A DNA stretch of 62,645 nucleotides from Ruminococcus flavefaciens (lineage in GTDB: Bacteria; Bacillota; Clostridia; Oscillospirales; Ruminococcaceae). Where the stretch lies: assembly GCA_002310115.1 (NCBI GenBank), contig DBYI01000087.1:1-62645 (forward strand). Reading direction: 5' to 3'. Under the pieces are notes generated by a model. The model did not search any database. It saw only the letters and a program-made list of their open reading frames with translations, and was not told where the DNA came from. Positions 51,780-60,105 of this stretch are shown in pieces (within the stretch, counting starts at the first letter, position 1; each line of letters opens with the position of its first letter). Made by a program: the position numbers and the translations under genes.

Positions 51780-52120
51780 TTATATGCGTCAAGTCGTATG
51801 GACTGCACCAGTTTGAAACAGAAAGCGTTCACTATCTTCGGGACTACATACATAAGTACGATTATTCCTGCAACTATCGGCACTTCATGAGTATACATCC
51901 AAACATTATCAAGACCGTGGAGATATACATATATTATAAATGCAAATGCAACTACAAAGAAAATAGCTTCAAATATGGTTGCGCCCTTACCATTAACACA
52001 AAGCTTTCCGCATTTCGGGCAGGGCTTACCTTTTGATTTCATTGTTCCAGATAATGCTTTTTGTATGGGAGTAAATGTTTTTTCGCCGCAATGCGGACAG
52101 GTATATATACTCATTATCAT
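51776..52120 (-). CDS. Zinc-ribbon membrane protein
   Basis: This 114-residue protein has two CxxC pairs in the first 45 residues (CPHCGE and CPKCGK), forming a zinc ribbon, and two membrane segments (IFEAIFFVVAFAFIIYVYL and VPIVAGIIVLMYVVPKIVNA). Such small proteins are common and of unknown function. It overlaps hemW and the next gene upstream by 4 bp each, indicating one operon. Confidence 0.75.
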   Translation of the reverse strand: MIMSIYTCPHCGEKTFTPIQKALSGTMKSKGKPCPKCGKLCVNGKGATIFEAIFFVVAFAFIIYVYLHGLDNVWMYTHEVPIVAGIIVLMYVVPKIVNAFCFKLVQSIRLDAYK

Positions 52121-52542
52121 TCATTTCCTTTCACTGTTTCAACTTCCGTCTCAATTGGCTCAAGCTCCTTTGCAAGCTTTGCCATAGGCACATTGCCTGC
52201 AAGCTTCGGTGTAAGCTCCAGACGCTTTTTCTTTGATGCCTTTCTGCGGTGACGGAATATACTGAGAAAATCCCCGGGGTGCAGTACGATCAGCGTAAGA
52301 AGCATTATCCCCATAGCCGCAAAAAGCATTTTAAAGTTATCATGTACAACAAGTCCGAATATAAGCAGTACGATAGCAGTCACACAGAAACTTGTACGTG
52401 ATTTCTCGCGAAGTCTTATTCTGACTGCACGGAAAAGCCGTCCTGCATCTGAATTTTTCGGTATAAAGTATTCAGTAATCACAGTTATTACACTTACAAG
52501 AAGTATTGCCGCAAGTATTCCGAGAATGATGTAGTTAATCAT
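52117..52542 (-). CDS. Hypothetical membrane protein
   Basis: This 141-residue protein has membrane segments at about 3-25, 53-70 and 72-88, and a basic cytoplasmic tail (RHRRKASKKKRLEL). It lies between lepA (12 bp after its stop) and the zinc-ribbon gene (4-bp overlap), so it probably belongs to one transcript with lepA and hemW. Not recognised. Confidence 0.7.
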   Translation of the reverse strand: MINYIILGILAAILLVSVITVITEYFIPKNSDAGRLFRAVRIRLREKSRTSFCVTAIVLLIFGLVVHDNFKMLFAAMGIMLLTLIVLHPGDFLSIFRHRRKASKKKRLELTPKLAGNVPMAKLAKELEPIETEVETVKGNE

Positions 52543-52554
52543 AAAACCTCCGTA

Positions 52555-54357
52555 TCAGCTGTCAAGCTTGAGCACACTCATGAACGCCTCCTGTGGTACT
52601 TCTACTGTACCGAGCTGACGCATACGCTTCTTACCTTCCTTCTGCTTTTCAAGCAGCTTTTTCTTTCGGGTTATATCGCCGCCGTAGCACTTAGCAAGAA
52701 CATCCTTACGCACTGCCTTAACGGTCTCACGGGCGATTATCTTTCCGCCTATGGCTGCCTGTATCGGCACCTCAAAGAGCTGACGCGGAATGTTATCCTT
52801 TAACTTTTCCGCTATTTTACGTGCCCTTGCATAGGCTTTGTCTGTGTGTATTATGAAACTCAGAGCGTCCACGACATCACCGTTGAGAAGTATGTCCAGC
52901 TTAACGAGCTTACTGGGAACATAGCCCATCATCTCGTAGTCAAAGGAAGCATATCCCTTTGTACGGGATTTCAGCACGTCAAAGAAATCGTATACTATCT
53001 CGTTCAGCGGAAGTTCATAATGAAGCTCCACACGTGTATCATCAAGGTACTTCATATCTTTGAAAACGCCTCGCCTGTCCTGACAGAGTTCCATAATATT
53101 GCCGACATAGTCAGATGGTGAAAGAATGCTCGCCTTTACCATTGGCTCCTCAGCAGTCTGAATGAGGGCAGGATCGGGGTAGTTTGTGGGATTGTCAATA
53201 TACTGAACCTCACCGTTGGTCATTGTGACCTTGTATATAACCGATGGGGCAGTTGTGATAAGATCAAGATTGTATTCACGTTCAAGCCTCTCCTGGATTA
53301 TCTCCATATGGAGAAGTCCGAGGAAGCCGCAGCGGAAACCGAAACCAAGAGCTATAGAGGTCTCTGGCTCGAACGAGAGCGAAGCGTCATTCAACTGGAG
53401 TTTTTCAAGTGCATCACGGAGATCACCATATTTAGCACCATCAGCAGGATATATTCCTGAGAATACCATTGGATTGACCTTGCGGTAACCCGGCAGCGGC
53501 TCATCGCAGGGACAGTCGTCATTCGTAACCGTATCTCCCACCTGAGTATCACCTATGCTCTTGATAGAAGCTGCAATATATCCGACTTCGCCTGCTTCAA
53601 GGCTGCCGTTGTTAACAAGATTTGAAGCATCCATAAAGCCTGCCTCGACAACGTTGAAAACAGCTCCGGTAGCCATAAGGCGGATATTGTCACCAACCTT
53701 CACGCGTCCTTCTTTAACACGGACATATATGATAACACCTTTGTATGAATCATAATAGCTGTCAAAAATAAGAGCTTTCAATGGCATTTTAGGATCACCC
53801 TGAGGCGCAGGAATATCGGTGACTATCTTTTCGAGAACCGCCTCGATATTAGTCCCCATTTTAGCTGAAATACGCGGAGCGTCCATTGCAGGAATACCTA
53901 TTACGTTCTCAACCTCATTACATACTCTGTCCGGATCTGCTGAGGGAAGATCTATCTTGTTGACAACCGGAACAACCTCGAGATCGTGCTCAATAGCCAG
54001 GTAGGTGTTGGCAAGAGTCTGAGCCTCGATTCCCTGCGAAGCATCAACTACAAGTATAGCACCCTCACAAGCTGCAAGAGAACGCGATACCTCATAATTG
54101 AAGTCAACATGACCAGGAGTGTCAATGAGATTGAAGATATAGTCCTCACCATCCTGAGCAGTATACTTAAGACGAACTGCACGTGCCTTTATGGTTATTC
54201 CCCTCTCCCTCTCGATATCCATATTATCAAGAAGCTGATCCTCCATGTCGCGTATAGCAACTGTTTCAGTCTTTTCAAGAATACGGTCGGCAAGAGTTGA
54301 CTTACCATGATCTATATGCGCTATAATACAAAAATTTCTGATTTTGTCGTTAGCCAA
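52555..54357 (-). CDS. lepA: Elongation factor 4 (LepA), TTG start
   Basis: This GTPase binds the ribosome and promotes back-translocation. It has 600 residues. Motifs: AHIDHGKSTL (G1), DTPGHVDF (G3), NKIDLP (G4), and a C-terminal LepA-specific domain (GYASFDYEMMGY, GGDITRKKKLLEKQKEGKKR). The best start is TTG at 54357 (LANDKIRNFCIIAH) behind an AGAGGT site. The frame remains open to 54456, but the extra 33 residues are not family-like. Confidence 0.95.
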   Translation of the reverse strand: MANDKIRNFCIIAHIDHGKSTLADRILEKTETVAIRDMEDQLLDNMDIERERGITIKARAVRLKYTAQDGEDYIFNLIDTPGHVDFNYEVSRSLAACEGAILVVDASQGIEAQTLANTYLAIEHDLEVVPVVNKIDLPSADPDRVCNEVENVIGIPAMDAPRISAKMGTNIEAVLEKIVTDIPAPQGDPKMPLKALIFDSYYDSYKGVIIYVRVKEGRVKVGDNIRLMATGAVFNVVEAGFMDASNLVNNGSLEAGEVGYIAASIKSIGDTQVGDTVTNDDCPCDEPLPGYRKVNPMVFSGIYPADGAKYGDLRDALEKLQLNDASLSFEPETSIALGFGFRCGFLGLLHMEIIQERLEREYNLDLITTAPSVIYKVTMTNGEVQYIDNPTNYPDPALIQTAEEPMVKASILSPSDYVGNIMELCQDRRGVFKDMKYLDDTRVELHYELPLNEIVYDFFDVLKSRTKGYASFDYEMMGYVPSKLVKLDILLNGDVVDALSFIIHTDKAYARARKIAEKLKDNIPRQLFEVPIQAAIGGKIIARETVKAVRKDVLAKCYGGDITRKKKLLEKQKEGKKRMRQLGTVEVPQEAFMSVLKLDS

Positions 54358-54508
54358 AGTTTTACCTCTTTTCAAAACATATTTACTCAGTATAATTATA
54401 TCAGAAAGTCCGCTGTTTGTAAAGGGCTTTCTGCCGTAAATCTGTAGGTCCCCCATGACAAAAACGGCACGGTAAAAACCGTGCCGCCATAATTATTATG
54501 TTTTTCTC

Positions 54509-56461
54509 TCAGCCATTCGGGTTGAGTGTTGCTATCTTCTTGAGAAGATAGAGCTGTATCTGGAGAGCATCGTTTGATGTAATTCCCTTTGTGCTTGTAT
54601 CAACGTCAGCGTTGGTCTTGCCCTGTTCTGTAATAGCCTTTTCATCTGTACCGCCTACGCCGTACTTGTTCGGATTTGCAAGGCTCTGCATGATAAGTAC
54701 AGCATCAGCCATATCTACCTGACCATCGCAGTTTGCATCGCCCCATACAACAGGACCATTGTTATCCTGTGAAGGCTGAGAAGTTGTTGTTCCTTCAACC
54801 TTGGGAGCAGTCGTAGTTGTAGTAGTTGTCACAGGCTGTGTGGTCGTAGTTGTAGTAGTAGTTGTTGTTGTTGAAGAAGTAGTTGTGGTGGTAGTGGTAG
54901 TTGTTTCAGATGTAGTTGTTGTAGTTGTTTCTGAAGTAGTTGTTGTAGCAGATGTTGTAGTGGTAGTTGTTGTAGTCTTTGGAGGATTCGGAGTCGAACT
55001 ACCGCCGCCGTAATAATCAGAAAGTGAGATACCATTGCCTGACTGACCAAGCGGGATAGAGTGATCAAGACCGATGAACTTGCCGTCGTTTGTCTGCCAG
55101 AGAGCTTCCTTGACGAAATTGTACTTTTCCTCGTCCCACTTACCAAAGTCATCGTATACAAGTCCGCCTGTATCACCTGAGTTCTCGTTGAAGCACCAGA
55201 AAGTATGGTGGATATGCTTGTCGATCATATAATCGCGGAGCTCCTGCATCCAGTGTTTGTTCTCACCGGTAGGATCATGCTCCTTGTCAATGAAGCCGCC
55301 CCATTCACCCATGAGAAGCGGATACTTCTGCTCCTCAATGAGATAAGCCCATGTATCGTACCAGTAATCGTCAAGAAGTGACTGACGATCAAATGTCTTT
55401 GAAGGATCGTCCATATAGAACCATTTCTGTGACCATACCAGCGGACCGTAATCATGAGGTGAATAAACTATCTGTTTATTGTACTGGCCGATATCAACAG
55501 GATGATCCTTTACGCCGCGGAGATTTCCCCCCCACCAGGCGCCGAATATCAGTGACGGCTCATCATAGTGAGCATAGTCAACAGCAGGAGTGCTCCAGTC
55601 TGCACCCTTTTCAAAGTCAGGATAGCATTCCACACCCTCAATCATAATGAGCAGATTCGGATTATGTTTGAGACAAGCCATTGCGCCCTTTTCTGCTGCA
55701 TATTTCCAGTTGTTCTTGTCCTTTGAGTCGTCCCACTTTGCAAATGTACCTTCCTCAGGCTTGCCGTGAGGCTCATTCTTGAGGTCAATAGCGATGATTG
55801 TATCATCATCCTTATAGTACTCTGTGAACCATTCAAGAGCTTCAAGCCAGTCGTCCTCGGAGAAGTTATCATCATACCAGAGTGGCTTCTGATGTCCCAT
55901 TGAAGCTGATGTGGCACTGTGTATGTCGATCATTATCTTCATACCGTTTTCTCTGCACCATTCCACAGCCTTGTTCCAGATATCAAAACTGTACATAAGA
56001 GTGTACTGACCTTCACCGCTTACTCCACCCTCAACAGTAAGTTCAGGGTTTTCATAAGCATTGACCATCATGTTTACCTCTCCTACGCCAGAGCCCTTGT
56101 CTGAGCCCTTGTTCTTCCACTGAAGAATAATCTGTGTGGACATCGGCACACGAAGAAGGTTAAAGCCGTGGTCTGCGATCTGATTGAGCATGCTGTGCAT
56201 ATTCTTCGACCATACGCCGTCGAATACCTGACGTCCTGCATTGTAACCGAACCAGTTTACACCTGTCAGCCAAACCTCGTTTCCATCCTTATCAACAATC
56301 TGTGCCTTATCGTTGACATGGAGCCAGTCGTCGCCGCTTGTATCAGCAGCAAGTGCCTTTTTAACTGTTTTTTTCTCGGGCATGCCGTTGTTCAGCGTGG
56401 GAACAAGCATGACCGTCGCTGCCAGACCTGCCAGCAGCCTTGTTAAAATATGTTTTGCCAT
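54509..56461 (-). CDS. Secreted GH5 endoglucanase with Thr-rich linker and dockerin
   Basis: This 650-residue protein has a signal peptide (1-39), a GH5 catalytic domain (45-480) with acid/base Glu230 (DLKNEP) and nucleophile Glu386 (LLMGEWGG), a long Thr-rich linker (496-551) and a C-terminal dockerin (573-645, WGDANCDGQVDMADAVLIMQ and a second NADVDTSTKGITSNDALQIQ loop). It probably cleaves beta-1,4-glucan and is bound to a cohesin scaffold. Start at 56461 follows AGAGAGGG. A consensus promoter lies 41 bases upstream. Confidence 0.93.
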   Translation of the reverse strand: MAKHILTRLLAGLAATVMLVPTLNNGMPEKKTVKKALAADTSGDDWLHVNDKAQIVDKDGNEVWLTGVNWFGYNAGRQVFDGVWSKNMHSMLNQIADHGFNLLRVPMSTQIILQWKNKGSDKGSGVGEVNMMVNAYENPELTVEGGVSGEGQYTLMYSFDIWNKAVEWCRENGMKIMIDIHSATSASMGHQKPLWYDDNFSEDDWLEALEWFTEYYKDDDTIIAIDLKNEPHGKPEEGTFAKWDDSKDKNNWKYAAEKGAMACLKHNPNLLIMIEGVECYPDFEKGADWSTPAVDYAHYDEPSLIFGAWWGGNLRGVKDHPVDIGQYNKQIVYSPHDYGPLVWSQKWFYMDDPSKTFDRQSLLDDYWYDTWAYLIEEQKYPLLMGEWGGFIDKEHDPTGENKHWMQELRDYMIDKHIHHTFWCFNENSGDTGGLVYDDFGKWDEEKYNFVKEALWQTNDGKFIGLDHSIPLGQSGNGISLSDYYGGGSSTPNPPKTTTTTTTTSATTTTSETTTTTTSETTTTTTTTTSSTTTTTTTTTTTQPVTTTTTTTAPKVEGTTTSQPSQDNNGPVVWGDANCDGQVDMADAVLIMQSLANPNKYGVGGTDEKAITEQGKTNADVDTSTKGITSNDALQIQLYLLKKIATLNPNG

Positions 56462-56501
56462 GTTAAAATCCCTCTCTTTTAACAAAATTATTGGTACTAT
56501 C

Positions 56502-56530
56502 ATTATAACGCCTTTTTTCAGAAATGTCAA
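56502..56530 (-). promoter_or_regulatory. Promoter of the GH5 gene
   Basis: On the minus strand TTGACA, 17-base spacer, TATAAT. Confidence 0.8.
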
Positions 56531-56578
56531 CGGAGTTAGATGATTTCAGCAATAAAATATACTTTTTTACCAAGATAT

Positions 56579-57238
56579 TCAACTAAGCAACTCCTCACGC
56601 ATTGCTGTCAGCAGCTTTTTCTCACGCCGCGATACCTGAACTTGCGTCATTCCCAGCACAGCCGCTGTCTTCGACTGGGTAAATCCCTTGTAATAGCGAA
56701 GCATAAGCAAAGCACGGTCTTTTTTGTCAAGTTTTGCCATTATCTGCCGCAGAGCAAGCAGATCAGTTATGCTCTCATCAGGAGCTTCCACGGGAATATC
56801 TGTCTGCCCCTCCTCATCATCTCCCGAAGTAAGTGATATCACTGGCTGACTTACACACAGAGCTTCAGAAACAGCAGCTTCGCTCTCACCCGAAAGTACC
56901 GCAAGCTCTGCAACAGTAGGCTCTCTCATCTCACGCTGCCGGAAGCTCTCACAAAGCCGCTGCAGGCGCAGGGACAACTCCTTTAAACTGCGGCTAACAC
57001 GGACCGAACCGCCATCCCTAAAAAGACGCTTTATCTCGCCAAGTATGACAGGTACAGCATATGTGGAGAACTTAACCCCCCTGTCGCTGTCAAAGGCTTT
57101 CACCGCTTTTAGCAGTCCTATACAGCCTGCTGAATACAGGTCGTCGTATTCTATTCCCCGCCCACGGAAACGATTGGCGCAGAGATGCACCAGTCCCAGA
57201 TTATCCTCTGCGGAAGGTTTTCTGATATCAGACGCCAT
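56579..57238 (-). CDS. sigF: Sporulation sigma factor SigF
   Basis: This 219-residue sigma-70 family protein belongs to the SigF/SigG/SigB type: region 2 GIEYDDLYSAGCIGLLKAVK, region 3 REMREPTVAELAVLSGESEA and region 4 GFTQSKTAAVLGMTQVQVSR. It follows spoIIAB with an 11-bp overlap and spoIIAA, making the spoIIA operon, so it is SigF, the early forespore sigma factor. SpoIIAB would hold it inactive. Confidence 0.92.
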   Translation of the reverse strand: MASDIRKPSAEDNLGLVHLCANRFRGRGIEYDDLYSAGCIGLLKAVKAFDSDRGVKFSTYAVPVILGEIKRLFRDGGSVRVSRSLKELSLRLQRLCESFRQREMREPTVAELAVLSGESEAAVSEALCVSQPVISLTSGDDEEGQTDIPVEAPDESITDLLALRQIMAKLDKKDRALLMLRYYKGFTQSKTAAVLGMTQVQVSRREKKLLTAMREELLS

Positions 57239-57671
57239 GCTCTGAGAGCCTCTTTCTCATTGTGACAATCGTACCATTTCCGGCAGAACTCTTCACTTTC
57301 AGCTTGTCCATAAAGGACTGCATGACCGAAAAGCCAAGCCCGGAACGCTCCTCCTCAGGAGCAGTGGTAAAAAGCGGCTCCATGGCCTGTTCTATGTCGG
57401 CAATTCCGCAGCCCTTGTCCTTTATCCTTATGTAGACCTCTCTGTTCGGCAGCAGCCTAACTGTAAGCTCGATATCTCCTTTCCCGTGTCTGTAGCCATG
57501 TACTACTGCGTTTGTTACAGCTTCCGAAACAGCAGTACGTATGTCGGAAAGCTCCTCCACAGTCGGATCTGTCTGTATCAGGAAAGACGATACAACCGCA
57601 CGGGCTGCTGCTTCGTTCACGGAAAGAGACGGCATTTTAAACTTTATCTCGTTGAGTATTTCCATTTTCAT
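57228..57671 (-). CDS. spoIIAB: Anti-sigma F factor SpoIIAB (serine kinase)
   Basis: This 147-residue GHKL-type kinase binds SigF and phosphorylates SpoIIAA. Motifs: IRTAVSEAVTNAVVHGYRHG (N-box, ~45-64), KDKGCGIADIEQAME (G1) and ERSGLGFSVMQSFMDKL (G2). Length is normal. It is 6 bp after spoIIAA and overlaps sigF. Confidence 0.95.
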   Translation of the reverse strand: MKMEILNEIKFKMPSLSVNEAAARAVVSSFLIQTDPTVEELSDIRTAVSEAVTNAVVHGYRHGKGDIELTVRLLPNREVYIRIKDKGCGIADIEQAMEPLFTTAPEEERSGLGFSVMQSFMDKLKVKSSAGNGTIVTMRKRLSEHGV

Positions 57672-57677
57672 TCTCCT

Positions 57678-57983
57678 TTATCGTATTTTTACTATACGCT
57701 CTATGCCTGCCAGCTTCATTACGCGTCTGATATATGGCTGAGGATTCAGTACCTCCAGCCTGCCGCCGCACTCCTTCATAAGCTTGCTCCTGCCCATGAT
57801 AAGCCCTATTCCTGAACTGTCCATAAAGGTTATACCGCCGAAATCTATGGTAAGCTCTCTCGGCTGTGCAGTAACTATGAATCTGTCAAGCTCAGCACGC
57901 AGCTCCTTGGCATTGTGATGATCAAGCTCTCCGCTCAGAGTTGCAACAGCGGTTCCGTTTTCATTTTTTATATCAATTTTCAC
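57678..57983 (-). CDS. spoIIAA: Anti-sigma F factor antagonist SpoIIAA
   Basis: This 101-residue STAS-domain protein has the phosphorylation site FMDSSGIGLIMGR with Ser near residue 56. Dephosphorylated SpoIIAA releases SigF from SpoIIAB. It is the first gene of the spoIIA operon; AAAGGAGG precedes its ATG. No clear SigH-type promoter was found upstream, though a TATAAT with poor -35 lies at about 58026-58031. Confidence 0.94.
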   Translation of the reverse strand: MKIDIKNENGTAVATLSGELDHHNAKELRAELDRFIVTAQPRELTIDFGGITFMDSSGIGLIMGRSKLMKECGGRLEVLNPQPYIRRVMKLAGIERIVKIR

Positions 57984-58093
57984 TGATTTTCCTCCTTTTC
58001 TTTGCCATGTGAAGTTTTCACGCCTGATTATATCACTTCCCTTCCGTGAAAAATGTCAAAATCTGCAATCGGTCTGAAATTTCAGCATAATGA

Positions 58094-58122
58094 TTGAAAT
58101 AGCCGTGTAATAATGGTATAAT
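58094..58122 (+). promoter_or_regulatory. Promoter of the EFR1 ferredoxin gene
   Basis: TTGAAA, 17-base spacer, TATAAT, 40 bases before the start. Confidence 0.75.
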
Positions 58123-58162
58123 TGTTCTTGTAACGCTTATATCACTCAGAAGGAGAAAGCTT

Positions 58163-58999
58163 ATGGTACTTTATTTTTCTGCAACGGGCAACACACGCTT
58201 CCTTGCCACTGAGCTGGCAAAGATGCTTGACGATGAATGCATTGATCTGCTCGAAAGGGTCAAAAAAAATGATCTCTCGGAGATTTGCTCCGAAAGACCT
58301 TTCATAATATGTACTCCCGTATACGTCTGCGAAATGCCAAGATTTCTCAGCAAATACCTGAGAAATGTCAAACTCTCTGGCAGCAGAAAGGTATACTTCA
58401 TAGCTGACAGTGCAGGCTACGGAGGTATAACTGGTTATCTCGCCAAAAAGCTTTTCAGAAGAAAGAAAATGGAATTTATGGGCTATTCTGAGGTTGTAAT
58501 GCCGAGAAATTATTTCATAAGCCACTATCCGCCGCAAACAAACGACGAAATAAAGTCTCGTCTTATGAGTGCCTGCAGGCAGCTCTGCGAGATATCCGAA
58601 ACTATAAAAAGTGGTAAAAAACTCCGTGCACGGTATGTCTTTATGTTTGAAAAAATCATAACCATACCTTTTAACCCGGTATGGTCAAGATACAAAATGT
58701 CCGCAAAGGAATTTTCTGCAGACAGCAAGTGCGTGAGCTGCGGTAAATGTGAAAAAGTCTGCCCTCTCAACAATATTGCAATAAAGGACAGAAAACCTGT
58801 ATGGGGAACCAGCTGCACTCACTGCATGGCATGTATAGGCAACTGCCCCACTGGCGCTATAGAATACGGAACTGTCACCCGTGAAAAGGGAAGGTATAAT
58901 TTCAAGGACTACAAGTACCTCATCAGCGGAAATACCGCTTCATCAGGAATAAACAACAGCTCAGCCGTTCAGTCGGCAAAAAGGAGAAAAAATGGCTAA
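58163..58999 (+). CDS. EFR1-type flavodoxin-ferredoxin fusion
   Basis: This 278-residue protein has an N-terminal flavodoxin-like domain (LYFSATGNTRFLATELAKML at the phosphate-binding loop) and a C-terminal 2x[4Fe-4S] ferredoxin domain with CVSCGKCEKVCPLNNI and CTHCMACIGNCPTGAI. This is the EFR1 family, involved in electron transfer. It overlaps the flavin reductase gene by 8 bp, so the two are probably partners. Confidence 0.9.
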   Translation: MVLYFSATGNTRFLATELAKMLDDECIDLLERVKKNDLSEICSERPFIICTPVYVCEMPRFLSKYLRNVKLSGSRKVYFIADSAGYGGITGYLAKKLFRRKKMEFMGYSEVVMPRNYFISHYPPQTNDEIKSRLMSACRQLCEISETIKSGKKLRARYVFMFEKIITIPFNPVWSRYKMSAKEFSADSKCVSCGKCEKVCPLNNIAIKDRKPVWGTSCTHCMACIGNCPTGAIEYGTVTREKGRYNFKDYKYLISGNTASSGINNSSAVQSAKRRKNG

Positions 59000-59582
59000 A
59001 CAATTCTGGAAAGGCAGTACACTGCTCGCCCCTGTTCCCGCTGCCCTGGTGACCTGTGGCACAATGGACGAACCAAACGTACTCACCATAGGCTGGACAG
59101 GGATAGTATGTACACGCCCGCCTATGACATATATTTCCGTGCGTCCTGAACGCTATTCACATGATATAATCAAAAAATCCGGAGAATTTGTCATCAATCT
59201 CACTACCTCCGCAATGTGCCGCGTAACAGACATCTGCGGTGTGAAAAGCGGCAGGAATACGGACAAATTCGCCCTATGTGACCTTCATACCGTTCCAGCT
59301 CAGAAAGTAGCTCCTCCACTTATCGAAGAATGTCCTCTCAGCCTGGAATGCAAGGTAACAGAGGAAAAGCTTCTTGGCTCGCATACAATGTTTCTTGCCG
59401 AGATAGTCGGTATCGACGCCGACGAGAGATTCATCGACAGTAAGGGCAAGCTCAATCTGCAACAGTGCGGTCTTATGGCCTTCGCTCACGGTGAGTACTT
59501 TGCTCTGGGAAGGAAACTGGGCGACTTTGGCTTCTCAGTGAGAAAGAAGAAAAAGCACCGCAAGCCGCCGCAGAAGTCATGA
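58992..59582 (+). CDS. Flavin reductase family protein
   Basis: This 196-residue FMN-binding protein resembles flavoredoxin/flavin reductase-like proteins (VPAALVTCGTMDEPNVLTIG, TRPPMTYISVRPERYSHDII, GEFVINLTTSAMCRVTDICG). It is encoded in an 8-bp overlap with the ferredoxin gene. The basic tail (RKKKKHRKPPQKS) is unusual. It converges with the next gene, overlapping it by 6 bp at the stop codons. Confidence 0.88.
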   Translation: MAKQFWKGSTLLAPVPAALVTCGTMDEPNVLTIGWTGIVCTRPPMTYISVRPERYSHDIIKKSGEFVINLTTSAMCRVTDICGVKSGRNTDKFALCDLHTVPAQKVAPPLIEECPLSLECKVTEEKLLGSHTMFLAEIVGIDADERFIDSKGKLNLQQCGLMAFAHGEYFALGRKLGDFGFSVRKKKKHRKPPQKS

Positions 59583-59915
59583 GGATATATCTTCGATGAA
59601 TCGTTTAAGCTCCCTCTCATTATCAAGGTATATTCCCTTTGAGAGCTCTTTTTTGTCGAACTCAGACATGAGTGCGAGATCAATATCTATGAACAGATAA
59701 GGCTTATCATCGCCGTTTCTGAAAACTGCCGCTCTGCTTCCGCTCTCGCGCACCACATATTCAGGCACTTTCTCGTTTAATGAAGCAGCTGCAAGACGGT
59801 TCTCCACTCTGTTTTCATATACAGTCCGACCAAGAGTGCAGACTATCAGAAATGACGATATTGCAGCCGCCGCAACAAGTATGAAATATATCCTTTTTGC
59901 GTTCCTGTACATCAT
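59577..59915 (-). CDS. Hypothetical membrane-anchored protein
   Basis: This 112-residue protein has one N-terminal membrane segment (IYFILVAAAAISSFLIVCTL, ~9-28) and an extracytoplasmic domain (KVPEYVVRESGSRAAVFRNG, DKPYLFIDIDLALMSEFDKK). The domain recalls BofC C-terminal-like sequences; uncertain. It overlaps the flavin reductase stop by 6 bp on the other strand. Confidence 0.65.
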   Translation of the reverse strand: MMYRNAKRIYFILVAAAAISSFLIVCTLGRTVYENRVENRLAAASLNEKVPEYVVRESGSRAAVFRNGDDKPYLFIDIDLALMSEFDKKELSKGIYLDNERELKRFIEDISS

Positions 59916-60001
59916 TTTAACACTCCCTTGCCGAAATATCCTTAAATATTATTGCCCTATTTTTCTATATTATACAAATTGCCGATTTTTCTTAAAAAGT
60001 C

Positions 60002-60030
60002 TTAACATTCCCGCAGAAACGTGCTATAAT
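60002..60030 (+). promoter_or_regulatory. Promoter of the class A PBP gene
   Basis: TTAACA, 17-base spacer, TATAAT, 76 bases before the start. Confidence 0.7.
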
Positions 60031-60105
60031 GTATAATGTATGATTATATATAGAACCCAAATCTTTGAAAGGAGCTTTGCCGTCGCCGACGGCTATTCTG
60101 ACAAA

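Noticed and set aside
54790..55000. Non-coding microsatellite interpretation of the GTT/GTA-rich tract
   Set aside because: The tract is in frame with GH5 and dockerin domains and encodes a typical Thr linker.
54801..55013. Plus-strand ORF rich in Val (complement of the GH5 linker)
   Set aside because: It is the antisense of the Thr-rich linker; low-complexity sequence removes stops by chance and there is no ribosome site.
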